A stretch of 22,500 bases of DNA, from contig CAUYUJ010009369.1 in the NCBI GenBank assembly GCA_963575745.1, positions 375,659-398,158 of the forward strand, in the 5' to 3' direction. A program made the translations under genes and the position numbers. How positions within the stretch are numbered: the first letter of the stretch is position 1; each line of letters starts with the position of its first letter. Of this stretch, positions 1-8,155 are shown in pieces. Under the pieces are notes generated by a model. That model ran no database searches. It had not been told where the DNA came from and worked only from the letters and a program-made list of their open reading frames with translations. The DNA is from Prorocentrum cordatum. Taxonomy: Eukaryota > Sar > Dinophyceae > Prorocentrales > Prorocentraceae.

Positions 1-855
1 GCGTGCGTGAGGCGCGCGCGTTTGGAGGTGCGCGTGCGCGTGGGCGTGCGCGTGATTGTGCGAATGCGTGTGCGTGTGCGCGTGCGCGCGTGGTGTGCGT
101 GTGCGAGGTCGCGTGCGTGTGCATGTGCGTGTGCGCGTGTGTGTGTGTGTGTGTGTGTGTGTGCGCTTGCGCGTGTGCGTGCGCGCGCGCGTGTGCGTTC
201 GCGCGTGCGGGCCCGCGCGCGAATGCGCATGCGTTCGTGCGCGTGCGTTCGTGCGCGCGTTCGTGTTTTCGTGCGTGCGTGCGGGTGTGTGAGCGTGTAT
301 GTGCGTGTGTGCGTGTGTGTGTGTGTGCATGTGCGTGCGCGTGTGCGCTTGCGTGTGCGTGTGCGCGTGCGTGCGCGCGTGCGTGCGCGCGTGCGTGAGC
401 GTGGGCGTGTGTGCGCGCGCGTGTGCGCGTGCGCGTGCGCATGCGCGTGTGCGCGCGCGCGTGCATGTTCGAATGCGCGCGCGTGTTCGCGCGCCCGCGC
501 GCGTGTTCGCGCGTGCGCGTGCGTGTTCGAATTCGCGCGCGTGTGCGCGCGCGTGCGCGTGCGCGTGCGTGTGCGTGCGGGCGCGCGCGTGCGTGTGCGT
601 GTGCGTGTGCGTTTGTGTGTGAGTGCATGTGCGCGTGCGTGTGCGCGCGTGCGCGCGCGTGCGCGTGCCCGTGCGCGTGCGCGTGCGTGCAGGTGCGCGC
701 GTGCGTGTGCGTGTGCGTGTGCGTGCGTGTGCGCATGCGTGTGCGTGTGCGTGTGCGTGCGCGTGCGCGCGTGCGCTCGTGCGCGCGTGCGTGCGCGCGC
801 CTTGTGTGTGGGTGTGCGCGCGCGTGCGCGCGCGCATGCGCGTGTCCGCGTGCGC
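1..855. repeat. Alternating purine-pyrimidine (GT/GC) low-complexity block
   Basis: Almost every dinucleotide is GT or GC, with rare interruptions (GA, CA, TT). There is no fixed longer period, so it is a degenerate mixed (GT)n/(GC)n tract rather than one clean microsatellite. Such sequence is the classic Z-DNA-forming type. Open frames through it only encode Val/Cys/Ala/Arg runs and are not genes. The block continues to the left window edge, so its full size is unknown. Confidence 0.9.
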
Positions 856-1918
856 CTCGAGCTGCGATCCATGTTCCTCCTGCGCCCTTCGTTGTCCCTA
901 ATCTCTTCGTGGGTCGCGCCTGTCCTGCCCCCCTCCTCTCGCCCGCAGGCTCTTCTGCTTGGGCGGCGAAATAGGGGCGGGTCCTGCGCCGGATGGCATT
1001 GCGACCTCGCGCGTTGGCCGACGCGGGCCGCTAGCGCGGCGCGCCGCGCTGGAAGCGAAGGCGCCCGCGCGCGACATTGCGCGGGAGGCTTGCGCGCAAA
1101 TGTCGGCGCCGTCGACTCCGTCTTCTTCCGCCGCTCACTCGGCCTCGCGTCAGTCAGCCCCGGCGTCGCATATCAGAGCGCGACGCGCGGGCGCACTGCG
1201 CGGCCTGGGCGTCGAAGCCGAAGGGGATGCAGGTGCCGACTCTCTCCGCCTTGAACTGGGCGAAGTGGGCGTGGCCCCCCGCGGGATTCAGCCAGCCGGC
1301 GCCCTCGCCGTCGCCGCAGAGTCTGACTATCCGACCCTCTTTTTGGCAAGCGAGCCATGGGCCTGCGTCTGGATCCAGGCCCAGACCCCTCTTTCAAAAT
1401 GATCGTTTCCTCCTCCCCCTCCTACTCCTCGTCTTTGTCTGCAGCCCTCCCCCCCCCCATCCCCCCCCAAACGCTTCCCCCATCTTGCTGCCCCGGCGAT
1501 CTGTAAAAAGATTGGGGGATTCTGACATGCTGCATGGTGTGTGTTTCGTGTGTAATTATCATCGATGGGTCGGTCTCCTCAGCGGGCTAGAGCAATGTAG
1601 AACTACGCCGACGGCAGGGGGGGTGGGCCTGGATGCAGCTCACTTCTGAATCGCCAAACTTGCGCCATCCCTGGGCGCAGGGCCGCCCCCGGCGCGTGCC
1701 TCGGCAATCTTTTACGGCGCGCGAGGCGGGATGGCAGCCGCTACTGGCAGAGTTCTTGCAGCGGGCCGAGGCAAACTGACGCATCCCACGCATGAAATAA
1801 ATCGCCAGACCAAGGTACAAGGTAACGCGCGGCTAAGCCGCACGTTCCCTGCCGTGGCCAGATCCGCGACAAAGCCCTGATCAGCCGCGCGTGTTTCGGT
1901 TATCTGCAGCCGAAGAGA
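856..1918. other. GC-rich stretch without a supported gene
   Basis: After the alternating tract the sequence becomes mixed, GC-rich DNA with pyrimidine runs and C homopolymers near 1447-1468. Several overlapping frames are open on both strands, but none shows a consistent codon bias or a recognisable motif. A short - strand frame at 1587-1820 may be a remnant of the - strand coding material to its right. I see nothing else here. Confidence 0.5.
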
Positions 1919-2134
1919 TCATGCTGTTTTGCGTCCGATTCTCGGCCGAGCGTGATGTGATGTCATGTCCTTTCCCTTTGCCTTTGCGATTCCAATCATG
2001 TTCGAAAGGGGATTCTTTTCGATGGTAACCATAGCTGCTCCACCATTAACTACCATTTCCTCTTCCTCTTCTGTTCGTTGTGTGCGTGGCAACCTGGGCC
2101 CGCCCAAAAACGGCGGCTCGTTTCCCGCTCTCAA
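1919..2134 (-). pseudogene. Small coding-like fragment, unknown
   Basis: This is a 71-codon - strand frame. An EEEEE run is followed by a mixed, protein-like C-terminal half (MVTIEKNPLSNMIGIAKAKG) and a stop. It has the same orientation as the longer frames to its right and could be the last exon of that gene. No family is recognised, and no splice junction to the neighbour could be fixed. Confidence 0.3.
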
Positions 2135-2165
2135 TTTTCGTCGGCATGTCCTGGATCACGCGGCG

Positions 2166-3383
2166 CTACAATGTGTTCGCCGCGGATGCAGGAGCGACTG
2201 ATGGAGCTTCCGTCGGGGTCGCTGCAAGGCCAGCCCGGAATGCGCCATGACGCCTGGCTTGCGGCGGCGGCGTTTCGGTGGTGCGGCCAGGAGAGGGTCT
2301 CTGCGGCGCTAGCGGGCGGTTAGTGCGACGGGCAGGCGGCGCCGGCGGAAGGGGGCGAGCGTCTCCGAGAGAAGGCGCTGGACAAGTGGTTGAGCCAGCG
2401 GTTGCGCCAGGAGCAAGGCCAACGTCCATCGCAACATTTGTGCCAGGAGGGTCGCCGCTGATCGAATCAGCGACTGCCCCCGGCGCGGGTGCGCCGATGG
2501 AACTGGCAGCAAAGCCCGGGGCAACGCCGCTGGCTATGCCAGCGACGGCCTCGGCGCCTGCCTCGCTGGGCGGCGCTAGGACGGTCGGTCCCACTATGCC
2601 AGTTGAACTGGCCGCGTCGTCCACGCCCATAGCGATCGCGGCAGTTTGCTCATCATACTTTGCCACCATTCGGCCCCGAAGCTCGGCGTAGTCTCCATGA
2701 GTCCCTGCGGCCCACTTGAATCGACCGCCGATCTCGACGGTGAGAGAATGGATCGGCGCGGCGAGATTGCGTATCTGAGACCTGAGGTGCAGCGCCAGAC
2801 TTTCGATCAAGGCCTCAACCGACTCCGAACTCGACACCGCCGCCATCGAATCCGCGCCGCACGCGCAGGCGTCTATTTTTTTTGGTTGTGGGCAATGCCC
2901 AATCGGGAAGACAATATAACGGCCCGCCGACATGAACGTCGCAATGCGCTCCCAGATGTCCCCAAGAACTATGTGGGATCTCCAAAAGTGATCGACGCAA
3001 CTGATGAAGACTTTGAACGGAGTGGTGTTCGCATCGTTGCTGCCTTTCCTCGGATACTCCACCATGCATTGACATGCCGCACTAATCGCATGCGACTCAG
3101 ACGCCATGGTGCACATCGCCAAAATGGGGTCTTCAGCCAGGTTGGGGGAGGAGGCCCGTCGTTCGATCCAAGGGATGTTCGAAATTCCATATGTTGTCCA
3201 CCAGCAGGTACTACGCCCGCAGCGCGGCTCTAAAACGCGCGCGGGGGTCGCCGCGGCAAGATTGAGCGGAAATGCGACTCCCTTCTCATGATCATCTGGA
3301 TCATCCAGAGCAGCGGGCGCAGGCGGCTCCGCCGGCTGTGCGGATTCCCTCTGGCCCCGCGCCAAAGGCCTTGCAGCTTCCAC
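2166..3383 (-). CDS. Unknown protein fragment, 405 codons
   Basis: This is the longest open frame outside the transposon. Residues about 50-245 look like normal globular protein (for example WTTYGISNIPWIERR, then FISCVDHFWRSHIVLGDIWE) with mixed codons. Residues about 245-405 are Ala/Pro/Gly-rich and low in complexity. The overlapping + strand frames look worse. The ATG used is only the first in the frame; the coding sequence probably enters from an exon further right. It belongs to a series of - strand coding-like pieces running from 7214 down to about 1900. No domain was recognised. It could be a host gene exon or an old multi-exon mobile element gene. Confidence 0.45.
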   Translation of the reverse strand: MEAARPLARGQRESAQPAEPPAPAALDDPDDHEKGVAFPLNLAAATPARVLEPRCGRSTCWWTTYGISNIPWIERRASSPNLAEDPILAMCTMASESHAISAACQCMVEYPRKGSNDANTTPFKVFISCVDHFWRSHIVLGDIWERIATFMSAGRYIVFPIGHCPQPKKIDACACGADSMAAVSSSESVEALIESLALHLRSQIRNLAAPIHSLTVEIGGRFKWAAGTHGDYAELRGRMVAKYDEQTAAIAMGVDDAASSTGIVGPTVLAPPSEAGAEAVAGIASGVAPGFAASSIGAPAPGAVADSISGDPPGTNVAMDVGLAPGATAGSTTCPAPSLGDARPLPPAPPARRTNRPLAPQRPSPGRTTETPPPQARRHGAFRAGLAATPTEAPSVAPASAANTL

Positions 3384-3746
3384 TGCTAGGGGGCAAGTTC
3401 AGCAGCGCGTGACCGACTCGGAGGTTCAATGCGGCCGATCGCGGAAAACGCCCATGACCGCGGACGGATCACCCGCCTGTAGTTTCAGATCCGCTGGCGC
3501 GGAACCCCGCTGTCCGGCGCGGTCCTCGAGGCCGCCGGCTAGACCCGCAGCCTCCTGTGGAAGCCGCGCCTCCGTGAGGATTGTGTTTCCCGTGCCCAAA
3601 ATCTACGCCCCCCCCCATGCCTGCCCGCCTCGGGGGCGGCGATCTCGCCCCTCGCGCCCCTCCAATCAATCGTCGCCAACGGGGGGCAAGGCGTGGGCGC
3701 TGAAAACTGATCGCTCTCAACTTCCACAGATCGCTCCACCACTCGG

Positions 3747-4421
3747 TCAAGGGAGTAACATACCTTTGAACCTGACGCGCGCCATTAACCTCCTCTTGAA
3801 CCGCAAGCCCCGGTGGGATTCCACGCGTCCCGCGAGGGCGCGGACCCAGGCTCGTTGTCGAGGTGCGCAATGCCTTCTTGCCATGCATGGCATGCAGAAG
3901 TGCAGATTATCATCGGCGGTGCCGACGGGAGCCCCTCGCCTCTTGCGTTGTTCTGGGGTAGATCGGGCAGCGGGGCTCTCGTCCTCCATGATGAGCTCTA
4001 GGCCGCGCTGCTTCGAGCTGAGCTCAATCGCCTTCGCGATCCCGCCTACGAAGAAAATGCGTTTGGCGTCGAGTCCGGGGGCGGAAATGAAACGGAACGG
4101 GCGCGCCCCGAGCCTTGATCGGAACTTGCGAAGGCCCGCGCTGGCTTCGTCTTCGTCCGTTATCTCGGGCATGTCCGCGAGAGCCCTTGTGAAAATCCCC
4201 GGGGAAACGCGATCTTGCGACTGGGGGTGTTCAGCGAGCCGCCACTCGAATGAGGCGTTCGGATGCGCGCGCTCGTCTGATCGGAGGCCTGCAACAATCC
4301 GACCAGGAGGAGAATTGCCATCCAGGCACGCCCACGCCTGTCCGATCATGAAATCCCAAATGGTCCGACGAATCTTCTCCTGCGTCTTGATGTGGGACAG
4401 CGCAATGCTTCGAAATGTCAA
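3747..4421 (-). CDS. Unknown protein fragment, 224 codons
   Basis: A - strand frame whose first about 170 residues read like a real protein (for example KIRRTIWDFMIGQAWACLD near the start, then GLDAKRIFFVGGIAKAIEL). After about residue 175 it turns into Arg-rich sequence typical of reading past an exon end. Just upstream at 4435-4500, another - strand frame (containing MMDTRMSSLPGSVVDF) looks coding and ends in a stop, so either an intron or a frame break separates them. No family is recognised. It lies between two other - strand pieces and is probably part of the same transcription unit. Confidence 0.45.
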   Translation of the reverse strand: MTFRSIALSHIKTQEKIRRTIWDFMIGQAWACLDGNSPPGRIVAGLRSDERAHPNASFEWRLAEHPQSQDRVSPGIFTRALADMPEITDEDEASAGLRKFRSRLGARPFRFISAPGLDAKRIFFVGGIAKAIELSSKQRGLELIMEDESPAARSTPEQRKRRGAPVGTADDNLHFCMPCMARRHCAPRQRAWVRALAGRVESHRGLRFKRRLMARVRFKGMLLP

Positions 4422-4434
4422 CCCTCTTAGGACG

Positions 4435-5182
4435 CGGGTTTGAAATCAACGACCGATCCGGGGAGACTCGACATTCGTGTATCCATCATATTTTGGCATT
4501 GAAAACCACGGCGCGCTCCCGCTGCATCTGGTGGGCTGTGCGGACGTGCCGGGGATATTCTATCAACGCTGGATTCAACTTACCCCTGGGCGGCGGCGCG
4601 CAAGGCCCCACCCGGCCGCCTGAACCAGCCAGGGGAGCTGCGGCGCGGGGCAGCCGGGCATCCGTGACGGGGAGCCCACGCGGGCTTAGGCAGTGTGGGA
4701 TCGCGTCAGCGCTCCTCAGATTGTCCAGTATGTCCCCAACTGCAAAGAGCAGTCCAACCATGCCATGGTCCGGGGGGGTGACAGACCGAGCAGCGCCGCT
4801 GGGCATTGAACTCCCCCCTGCATCGACTGTTGAATAGCCCTCGACCAGGCCGCGTGCAACAGCAGGCTCTCTAAGCAAAAGAACGCGCTGTTAGACCGTG
4901 CGTTGACAGGGCAAGCGTCTCGTGATCGAGCTCGCCCCGCGTCGGCTCCAGATGGGCATCTAAGAATGAACGCCATCCTCCTGGATTCCACGCGCGAAGC
5001 GAGCTGTGCCTAAGAAGATTCAAGATCACATCCCCGATGCACGTGGCCTCCGCGTGAATCCAAGCACTCATCCTCGAACAGAAAACGAGAATACCCGTCC
5101 CGCACCCAGTTTTGTCCTGGGCGGCGCGCAGCTCGAGGGGCGCGGGGGCCTTCGCCATCGCGCGCGAAACTCTCCTACACAC
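4435..5182 (-). pseudogene. Frame-broken coding-like segment, unknown
   Basis: Three - strand frames take turns in looking coding. 4871-5182 contains FCSRMSAWIHAEATCIGDVI and the following DAHLEPTRGELDHETLALS. 4486-4878 contains MVGLLFAVGDILDNLRSADA and later EYPRHVRTAHQMQRERAVVF. The short frame near 4440-4500 follows. The switching means indels or undetected introns. It is kept as one broken feature because no single frame spans it. The function is unknown. Confidence 0.35.
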
Positions 5183-5214
5183 TCGTGCGAGTTAGTAAGT
5201 GGCATGAATGTATT

Positions 5215-5637
5215 CTACAGCTTCTGGTAGTTGAGCTCTGACAGCGTGGCCAAGCATGCGTCGACGGGGCCTTGCGCGAGCCGAGCGCTCCTGCGCGGGA
5301 TCTTCGCAGTGCTCAACCTCGCGGCCGCCAGGCCGCCAGGAACAGGCCCAGACGCATATGCCTGATCAGCGTCCTTCTTGATTGCCGGCGGGGCCCGGTT
5401 GATTGCCGCATCTTGCTCCTCCACCGCCGGAAACAACGAATTGATGGTCGTCGCGTCAGGGTAATGGAAATTGTCCGTTGGCCCTTGCGGGAGAGGAGCG
5501 CCCGGTGGTAACTGCGCCCTGTCTGGCTGTGCCGGTGGGCTAGTTCTACAAGGCCATTCCTCTGCGCACCCTGGCCCGACATCGGCATTGCCCTCATCGT
5601 GGGGCGTCGTTTCCTCGGGGCCCACGTCCGCGCGCAA
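5215..5637 (-). CDS. Unknown protein fragment, 140 codons
   Basis: A - strand frame with a Pro-rich N-terminal half and a protein-like stretch (FHYPDATTINSLFPAVEEQD) followed by a basic segment (RRSARLAQ) and a stop. Third codon positions are GC-rich. It has the same strand and style as its neighbours, and its upstream limit is uncertain. No family is recognised. Confidence 0.35.
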   Translation of the reverse strand: MRADVGPEETTPHDEGNADVGPGCAEEWPCRTSPPAQPDRAQLPPGAPLPQGPTDNFHYPDATTINSLFPAVEEQDAAINRAPPAIKKDADQAYASGPVPGGLAAARLSTAKIPRRSARLAQGPVDACLATLSELNYQKL

Positions 5638-5843
5638 CCGATCGCGCGGTGCTTCCTCCTGGTCGATTCCGGTTGAGCAGCGTCGGCAGCTCCCCTGCCA
5701 TCCAACCAGGTCGTCCGGGGCTGAGCCCTGGATGCCATGTGCTTCCTGGGTCTACATGGTCCCGCCTGCTTTATTAAGTTCGAACAGTTCTGGTTCCAGC
5801 CGCCCACTCCTGGTTGAATTGGGCGCGACAGCTGGGGCTTCTG

Positions 5844-6167
5844 TCATTCCTGGCGGTATCTCTTCGCCATGACCGGCCTCGACATCTCCAGGGGATGGGG
5901 GACTTCCACATTCTGCTGGAAGAGAAGAATCCATGGGGGCTGGTTCAGGCCCAGGGGCAGGTAGATCATCACAGGCTGAGCCATGTCTTCCGGCTCCTGT
6001 CCTGATCCCGCAGCAGCGGAGTCGCCGCCGGCAACGCAAGTGGCGTCTTCCTGCGCGGCCACCAATTAAACTAGTCCAGCAGGAGCCTCGGGCCTTGGCG
6101 TGCCCGGACCAGAATAAGCATCCATGCCCTCTTGGACTGCAATCGCGAATGCCTCTTCGAAGTTCAT
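5844..6167 (-). pseudogene. Two short coding-like frames, unknown
   Basis: Reading the - strand, 6167-6066 encodes MNFEEAFAIAVQEGMDAYSG and ends in TAA. Then 6065-5844 (73 codons) contains MIYLPLGLNQPPWILLFQQN. Both look coding but are in different frames and are too short to be genes alone. They are probably exons or frame-shifted remnants of the unit to the right. Confidence 0.3.
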
Positions 6168-6658
6168 GTGAGTCCGACTCGGGGCGCCAGGAAGACGGCG
6201 CGAGCCCCGCCTTTTTTCGACGCCTCGCAGGCAGCGCGTTCACCGAGTGTGGGCGTGAGATCTGATTGCTTTAACGTCCGTTGGGTCGGCGCCCGCTCCG
6301 TGGCCCCAACAGGTGATGTTGGGCGCGCGGGTCTCTTCGACGCCGCGCGCGCGCGTCTTCCGAACTGCGCCCCCCGAATCTTGCGGGGCGCCCTGGTAGC
6401 CGCGTCCTTCGATGGCGCGAAGTCCGTCGCGTCATCCCAATCATCCGCCGGGTCTTCCGCTGGCGAGGACTCGCGGGCCGGCCTGCCCAGCTGCCCGTTT
6501 TCCGAAGGGCGGGGATCTCCTTGCGACGGTGCGGGGGTCATCTCTCGGTCTGGTGCCTCGGTTCCAAATGCACTTGCATCGGGCATGTCGACTTCGATGG
6601 GGACCTCGCTTCTGACTAGGTCGCGGGCACAATCGTCTCCTTTCCTCGCCGTCAGCAA
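6164..6658 (-). CDS. Acidic/basic low-complexity protein fragment, unknown
   Basis: This 164-codon - strand frame contains VPIEVDMPDASAFGTEAPDR and DPADDWDDATDFAPSKDAAT, an acidic disordered region, then a basic region (KRPARPTSPVG). Its stop overlaps the start of a second coding-like frame (6167-6066), so a 1-2-nt frame break or a splice site lies there. It sits just downstream, on the same strand, of the ORF that the transposon interrupts, and may belong to the same protein. The function is unknown. Confidence 0.35.
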   Translation of the reverse strand: MLTARKGDDCARDLVRSEVPIEVDMPDASAFGTEAPDREMTPAPSQGDPRPSENGQLGRPARESSPAEDPADDWDDATDFAPSKDAATRAPRKIRGAQFGRRARAASKRPARPTSPVGATERAPTQRTLKQSDLTPTLGERAACEASKKGGARAVFLAPRVGLT

Positions 6659-6796
6659 CGCTGGGCTCCAGGTGAAATAGTTCGCCGGCTATTCCGTCGC
6701 CGTCGGTTGAACCGACGGCGGGGTCAGGTTGCTCGCGGCGGGCTTCGCGCTATTCGGCGGAACTGGCGGCGGCGGCACTGGGGGGCGAGATCGCGA

Positions 6797-7214
6797 TCAA
6801 ACCCCAGGCGGAGGCGCCTTCAATGGTCTGCGCGCTTGTTCTGGCGGAGCCAACGATGCTGGCCGCGCGGGCCACGGGAATGGCGTCGTCTTGGTTAAAG
6901 CGGGCGCTGCCTGAGGACCGCTGGGCAATCCAACGTGCAGAGGCGCTGCGGGCGTCTCAAGATCGCTGGCTGAGCCGGCAGATTGTGGCGCCGCGGGCGG
7001 TCCATAACCATCGTTTGAAACGGCATTTCGAGGGGCCGCGGGTTGCCCGGAATCGCTGGTTGCGCCGGCGAGTCGGTGAGCCTTGGGCTCGGCGCGCGCG
7101 CCCCGTCGCCTCTCCCGGACCAATGGTTCCCGCGCGTTATCGAACTTTGGCGCGCGAGGGAGGAGAGGAGGCATATGGAACTTGCGATGGCCTGCGAATG
7201 CGAACATGTGACTG
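6797..7214 (-). pseudogene. Distal part of an ORF interrupted by the transposon
   Basis: On the - strand this frame starts at the transposon edge with SHMFAFAGHRKFHMPPLLPR, continues through a Pro/Ala-rich region and stops at 6797. It is open backwards only into the terminal repeat. Its phase matches that of the right-flank frame 20604-20294: 311 nt plus 418 nt is 729 nt, or 243 codons including the stop, with one Arg codon spanning the junction. I infer that both were one ORF before insertion. No family is recognised. Confidence 0.45.
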
Positions 7215-7247
7215 CCCTGGGGTCCACAGGATCTATTTTTCAGATCC
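7215..7247 (+). repeat. Left terminal inverted repeat (33 bp)
   Basis: It begins CCCTGGGGTCCACAGGATCT and is identical over 33 of 33 bases to the reverse complement of 20261-20293. Its inner 19 bp (7229-7247) is a split form of the array palindrome: GGATCT, 7-nt spacer, AGATCC. The two ends diverge immediately inside. Confidence 0.9.
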
Positions 7248-7265
7248 TGCGTTTCCGAACGGCTC

Positions 7266-7362
7266 GGATCAGATCCAAGAGGTCGGATCTGATCCGCGGT
7301 TTCCCGCGAGGACAAAATAGATCCAAACTACAAAATCTGATCCGAGCGATCAAATCTGATCC
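7266..7362 (+). repeat. Left subterminal palindrome array
   Basis: Copies of an 11-bp near-palindrome lie at 7266-7276 (GGATCAGATCC), 7285-7295 (GGATCTGATCC), 7333-7343 and 7352-7362 (both AAATCTGATCC), with a half-copy at 7314-7324. Start-to-start distances are 19 bp within pairs. Such spacing, close to two helical turns, would place sites on one DNA face. Probably transposase-binding sites (inference). Confidence 0.85.
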
Positions 7363-7394
7363 GCGCGACCAACAAGTGTGTAGTATTAGTCATA

Positions 7395-7580
7395 TGCATG
7401 TATTGTTCTATATCTCTCTATATATATATGTTTATATACATACACACATATACATATATTATGTATATGTATATATATATAGACTGTGTAGTGCACAGCG
7501 TGTGCATCTGTGCATACAATGATACATAGTGTACGCGTGACATAGTGTACGTATAGTATGTATACACATGGTATGTTATG

Positions 7581-7612
<32 letters not shown>

Positions 7613-7620
7613 TCTAGCTG
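7395..7620. repeat. AT-rich TA/CA microsatellite, left subterminal
   Basis: TATATA, CATATA and CACACA runs, strongly AT-rich compared with the surroundings. It lies about 180 bp from the left end; a similar tract lies at the right end. Frames through it encode only Ile/Tyr/His runs. Confidence 0.85.
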
Positions 7621-7720
7621 TGTTAAGAGAACATACAATTGTGCAACATCTGTTAAATATTACACTAAAGTATATGTGCGCTTTGCTGTGTAGCGTCCAT
7701 ACGATACCCATATGATAGTT

Positions 7721-7812
7721 CTCACACGCCTGGGGGCCTCTTATGAGGTCGGCGAATTCCTTATTCAGCGTAAGCCTCACACGCCTAGCGACCTCCCCAG
7801 GTCGGCGAATTC
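7721..7812. repeat. Two copies of a 37-39-bp repeat
   Basis: Copy 1 (7721-7759) and copy 2 (7776-7812) both start CTCACACGCCT and end GTCGGCGAATTC. The second contains the palindrome GACCT-CCCC-AGGTC (7790-7803), and the first a related GCCTC-TTAT-GAGGTC. This is a subterminal repeat pair inside the transposon, in the untranslated space before gene A. Confidence 0.75.
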
Positions 7813-7869
7813 TGATCACGTGCTTGGCGGCCGTCTGAAAGGGGTCGGCGGTATTTCTTTTGACAGATA

Positions 7870-8011
7870 CCCCTCGGTAGCTCCACCGAAAGCCTCAGCA
7901 GCACAGGCCACATGCGTCAACGGCACCCATTTCGGCACATCCCTAAGGCAGCTCCACCGATGACTCCAGTGGCACAGACCGCACGCGCAAACACCATTCA
8001 TTTCAGAACAC
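7870..8011. repeat. 71-bp tandem repeat, two diverged copies
   Basis: AGCTCCACCGA occurs at 7879 and 7950, and the following sequence stays alignable (CAGCAGCACAGGCC against CAGTGGCACAGACC; CATTTCGGCACATCCCT against CATTTCAGAACACCCCT). No coding sequence is seen. It lies between the left array and gene A. Confidence 0.7.
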
Positions 8012-8095
8012 CCCTCACACGTACGGTTCCCCTGTTAGAAGACAAGGGTTGATACGAATGTCGCCCCGTCCTCCCCCCCGCCTGTCCTCCTCCGT

Positions 8096-8116
8096 GTGTA
8101 GCCGTTTTGGCGCGAT
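8096..8116 (+). promoter_or_regulatory. Relict spliced-leader sequence and probable trans-splice acceptor of gene A
   Basis: A pyrimidine-rich tract (8070-8093) is followed by GTGTAG and CCGTTTTGGCGCGA. Compared with the dinoflagellate spliced leader, GTAGCC and TTTTGGC match with one base different between them (13 of 14); the last bases (TCAAG in the leader) are degraded. In relict leaders left by re-inserted cDNAs, the leader's own internal AG can serve as the acceptor, and here AG (8100-8101) sits right after the pyrimidine tract. It lies 40-55 bp before the ATG. Confidence 0.55.
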
Positions 8117-8155
8117 AGGTGCATTTCTTCGACGCTTCGACGAAGTTATGTATAT

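Noticed and set aside
3-1254. Long open frames of Val/Arg/Cys/Ala in the first kilobase
   Set aside because: They follow directly from the alternating GT/GC sequence; no stop can arise easily and the composition is not protein-like.
7043-7522. + strand ORF reading through the left end and array
   Set aside because: Its repeated SDLIR-type residues come from the GGATCTGATCC array, and the rest is microsatellite.
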